NCBI GenBank assembly: GCA_902514665.1
Contig: CABXRS010000001.1
Location: forward strand, 1 to 64,000
Origin: an uncultured Pelagibacteraceae bacterium
GTDB lineage: Bacteria > Pseudomonadota > Alphaproteobacteria > Pelagibacterales > Pelagibacteraceae
Length of the DNA stretch: 64,000 nt
Reading direction: 5' to 3'
Shown here: positions 62,897-64,000 of the stretch, piece after piece
How positions within the stretch are numbered: position 1 is the stretch's first letter
Layout: each line of letters begins with the position of its first letter
Notes under the pieces: generated by a model
What the model saw: the letters and a program-made list of their open reading frames with translations, nothing else
What the model was told of the DNA's origin: nothing
Database searches by the model: none
Program-made: the position numbers and the translations under genes

Positions 62897-63201
62897 GCGT
62901 TAAAAAATTTTATTTCATTAAACAACCTTCAGTAAGCACATTATCTATTTAAATTTCATATACCTTTACTATATTTAGATTTAGTAAATATTTATTCTAT
63001 AAAAATTCAATCTACATTTGATTCAATTAATGTTTGATTCAATTTATGATTTTAATTTCTCAATCTTTAGATCAAAATAAATTCAACTTTGACTATACGA
63101 GATCTAAATTCACAATCCTAGATTTTAATTTTTTTTAAAATTTTTTATTAACTTGTTGCAAATTATTTTAAATCAGTTCTAACTGAGTTTTTTCCAAAGT
63201 T
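62897..63201 (+). promoter_or_regulatory. rpsT-dnaA intergenic region with TTGATTCAA repeats
   Basis: A 305-bp AT-rich gap. It has a 12-bp direct repeat tttgattcaatt (63017-63028 and 63033-63044), each containing the near-palindrome TTGATTCAA and a GANTC methylation site. It also has an 8-bp inverted repeat TTTAGATC/GATCTAAA (63066-63073 and 63101-63108), a weak DnaA-box-like AAATTCACA (63107-63115) and a long T-run near 63130. No ORF is visible. It is presumably the dnaA control region; no clear -35/-10 pair stood out. Confidence 0.5.
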
Positions 63202-64000
63202 ATGAATAAAGTAAAGAACAATCAAAACATAGAAGATTTGAAATCGAACAACTTCGAATGGAGATTGGTTCAAGTTAATATGAGAGATAAATTAGGATCC
63301 GAAGTTTATGAAAGCTGGTTAAAAAAAATTTCTTTCATAGAAGAATTTAATAATTATATGTTATTATCTGTACCCACTAGATTTATTAGAGATTGGATAA
63401 CATCAAGATATTTAGATCAAATATTACAAATTATAAAAAATTACAAAAAAGATATTGCAAGAATTGAATTTAGAATAGTTGAGCCGCAAAATGTCCAAAC
63501 TAAGGAGGCTTTAAAAGAAGAAGCTAACTCAAAAGAAAATGTTTCCTTTATAAAAGACTCTTATTTGCAATATAATCGAATTGATCCTAATAAACGATTT
63601 GATAACTTTATCACAGGAACAAGTAATAAGCTGGCTTATGAGGCATCATTAAAGGTTTCAGAAAATATTTCGCATTACAACCCACTTTACATTTATGGTG
63701 GTGTTGGAATGGGTAAAACACATTTGCTAAATTCTATTGGTTTTGAGTTAAAAAAAAATAGTAAAGTTATGTTTATTTCAGCAGAACGTTTTATGTATCA
63801 ATTTGTAAAATCAATTAAATCAAATGATATGGTAAAGTTTAAAGAATATTTTAGAAATACAGACATTTTGATAATTGATGATATTCAGTTCATAAGTGGT
63901 AAAGAGGCCATGCAGGAAGAATTTTTTCATACCTTTAATGCTTTATTGGATAAGGGATCTCAAATAATCGTCTCTGCTGATAGATCTCCTAATAAATTAT
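63202..64000 (+). CDS. dnaA: Chromosomal replication initiator DnaA, C-terminus beyond window
   Basis: Partial; the first 266 codons are present. DnaA binds DnaA boxes and melts the origin. Translation from ATG 63202 gives MNKVKNNQNIEDLKS, domain I with FEWRLVQVNMRDKLG and YESWLKKI (about residues 18-43), a short linker domain II, then the AAA+ domain: NKRFDNFITG near 130, Walker A YGGVGMGKTHLLNSIG near 167-182 and Walker B DILIIDDIQFISGKEAMQEEFFHTFN near 215-240. The C-terminal DNA-binding domain lies outside the window. No oriC-like DnaA-box cluster is next to it; the likely origin is about 60 kb away. Confidence 0.95.
   Translation, partial: MNKVKNNQNIEDLKSNNFEWRLVQVNMRDKLGSEVYESWLKKISFIEEFNNYMLLSVPTRFIRDWITSRYLDQILQIIKNYKKDIARIEFRIVEPQNVQTKEALKEEANSKENVSFIKDSYLQYNRIDPNKRFDNFITGTSNKLAYEASLKVSENISHYNPLYIYGGVGMGKTHLLNSIGFELKKNSKVMFISAERFMYQFVKSIKSNDMVKFKEYFRNTDILIIDDIQFISGKEAMQEEFFHTFNALLDKGSQIIVSADRSPNKL

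Noticed and set aside
1-64000. Mobile elements, prophage, CRISPR or defence system
   Set aside because: I looked for transposase, integrase, Cas, toxin-antitoxin and restriction motifs and for regularly spaced repeats. None was found; the gene order is ordinary alphaproteobacterial core.
1-64000. tRNA or rRNA genes
   Set aside because: No T-loop pattern (GGTTCGAATCC or similar) in an intergenic region; all gaps but three are under 120 bp and none folds evidently as a cloverleaf by eye.

Overview
The window is AT-rich chromosomal DNA with very short intergenic gaps, frequent 1-11 nt gene overlaps and small single-copy core genes. Gene order and protein character point to an alphaproteobacterium of the SAR11 clade (Pelagibacterales, 'Candidatus Pelagibacter'-like). 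I saw no tRNA, rRNA, insertion sequence, prophage or CRISPR array. Almost everything is vertically inherited core genome. The unusual material lies in regulatory sites and in reduced or miniature genes.

Region 1 (1-16.7 kb) looks like the replication-origin neighbourhood. coaE-aroE-maf-ppsR run leftward and hemE-hemH-hemJ-rho-mnmE-mnmG-rsmG-parA-parB run rightward. The 270 bp between ppsR and hemE is the Caulobacter/Rickettsia-type oriC position and holds three near-consensus DnaA boxes. A full-match parS site lies inside rsmG, about 7.3 kb away. Convergent to parB is holA-lptE-leuS plus a DUF3576 lipoprotein.

Region 2 (16.9-32 kb) holds a porin with a strong ribosome-binding site and a bidirectional terminator, a degenerate thiE-like gene, the PLP-homeostasis gene yggS, an L,D-transpeptidase, a pseudo-receiver winged-helix regulator and an untracked 39-codon ArfA-like ribosome-rescue peptide. 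It continues with an adenosine kinase, nth, dapB, and the grpE-dnaK-dnaJ chaperone genes, where dnaK has an alphaproteobacterial RpoH-type promoter. It ends with rdgB, an LpoA-like protein, rsmI, a BON lipoprotein and a fused malic enzyme.

Region 3 (32-50 kb) is cell-envelope, tRNA-modification and translation core: murJ-trpS-nfu-glucosaminidase, a polysaccharide deacetylase, a truncated tsaB, fur/mur, miaB-phoH-ybeY-lnt-metK, and nusA-infB-rbfA-rpsO-pnp. Several genes usual in this alphaproteobacterial block (rimI, trmB, rimP, ylxR, truB) are absent here. nusA has a promoter followed by a terminator-like hairpin in its leader.

Region 4 (50-57 kb) has fabA-fabB-fabI facing irr-katG. Two nearly identical 17-bp elements resembling the Irr-binding ICE box sit in front of irr/fabA and exactly over the katG -10. 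After katG come a 2OG-oxygenase-fold protein, a DUF2061 membrane protein and an SH3-domain protein.

Region 5 (57-64 kb) is the dnaA-side cluster: a ThiF/MoeB-like E1 protein, dut-coaBC-ubiB-ubiE leftward and mutM-rpsT-dnaA rightward. dnaA runs off the window end. It lies about 60 kb from the candidate oriC.
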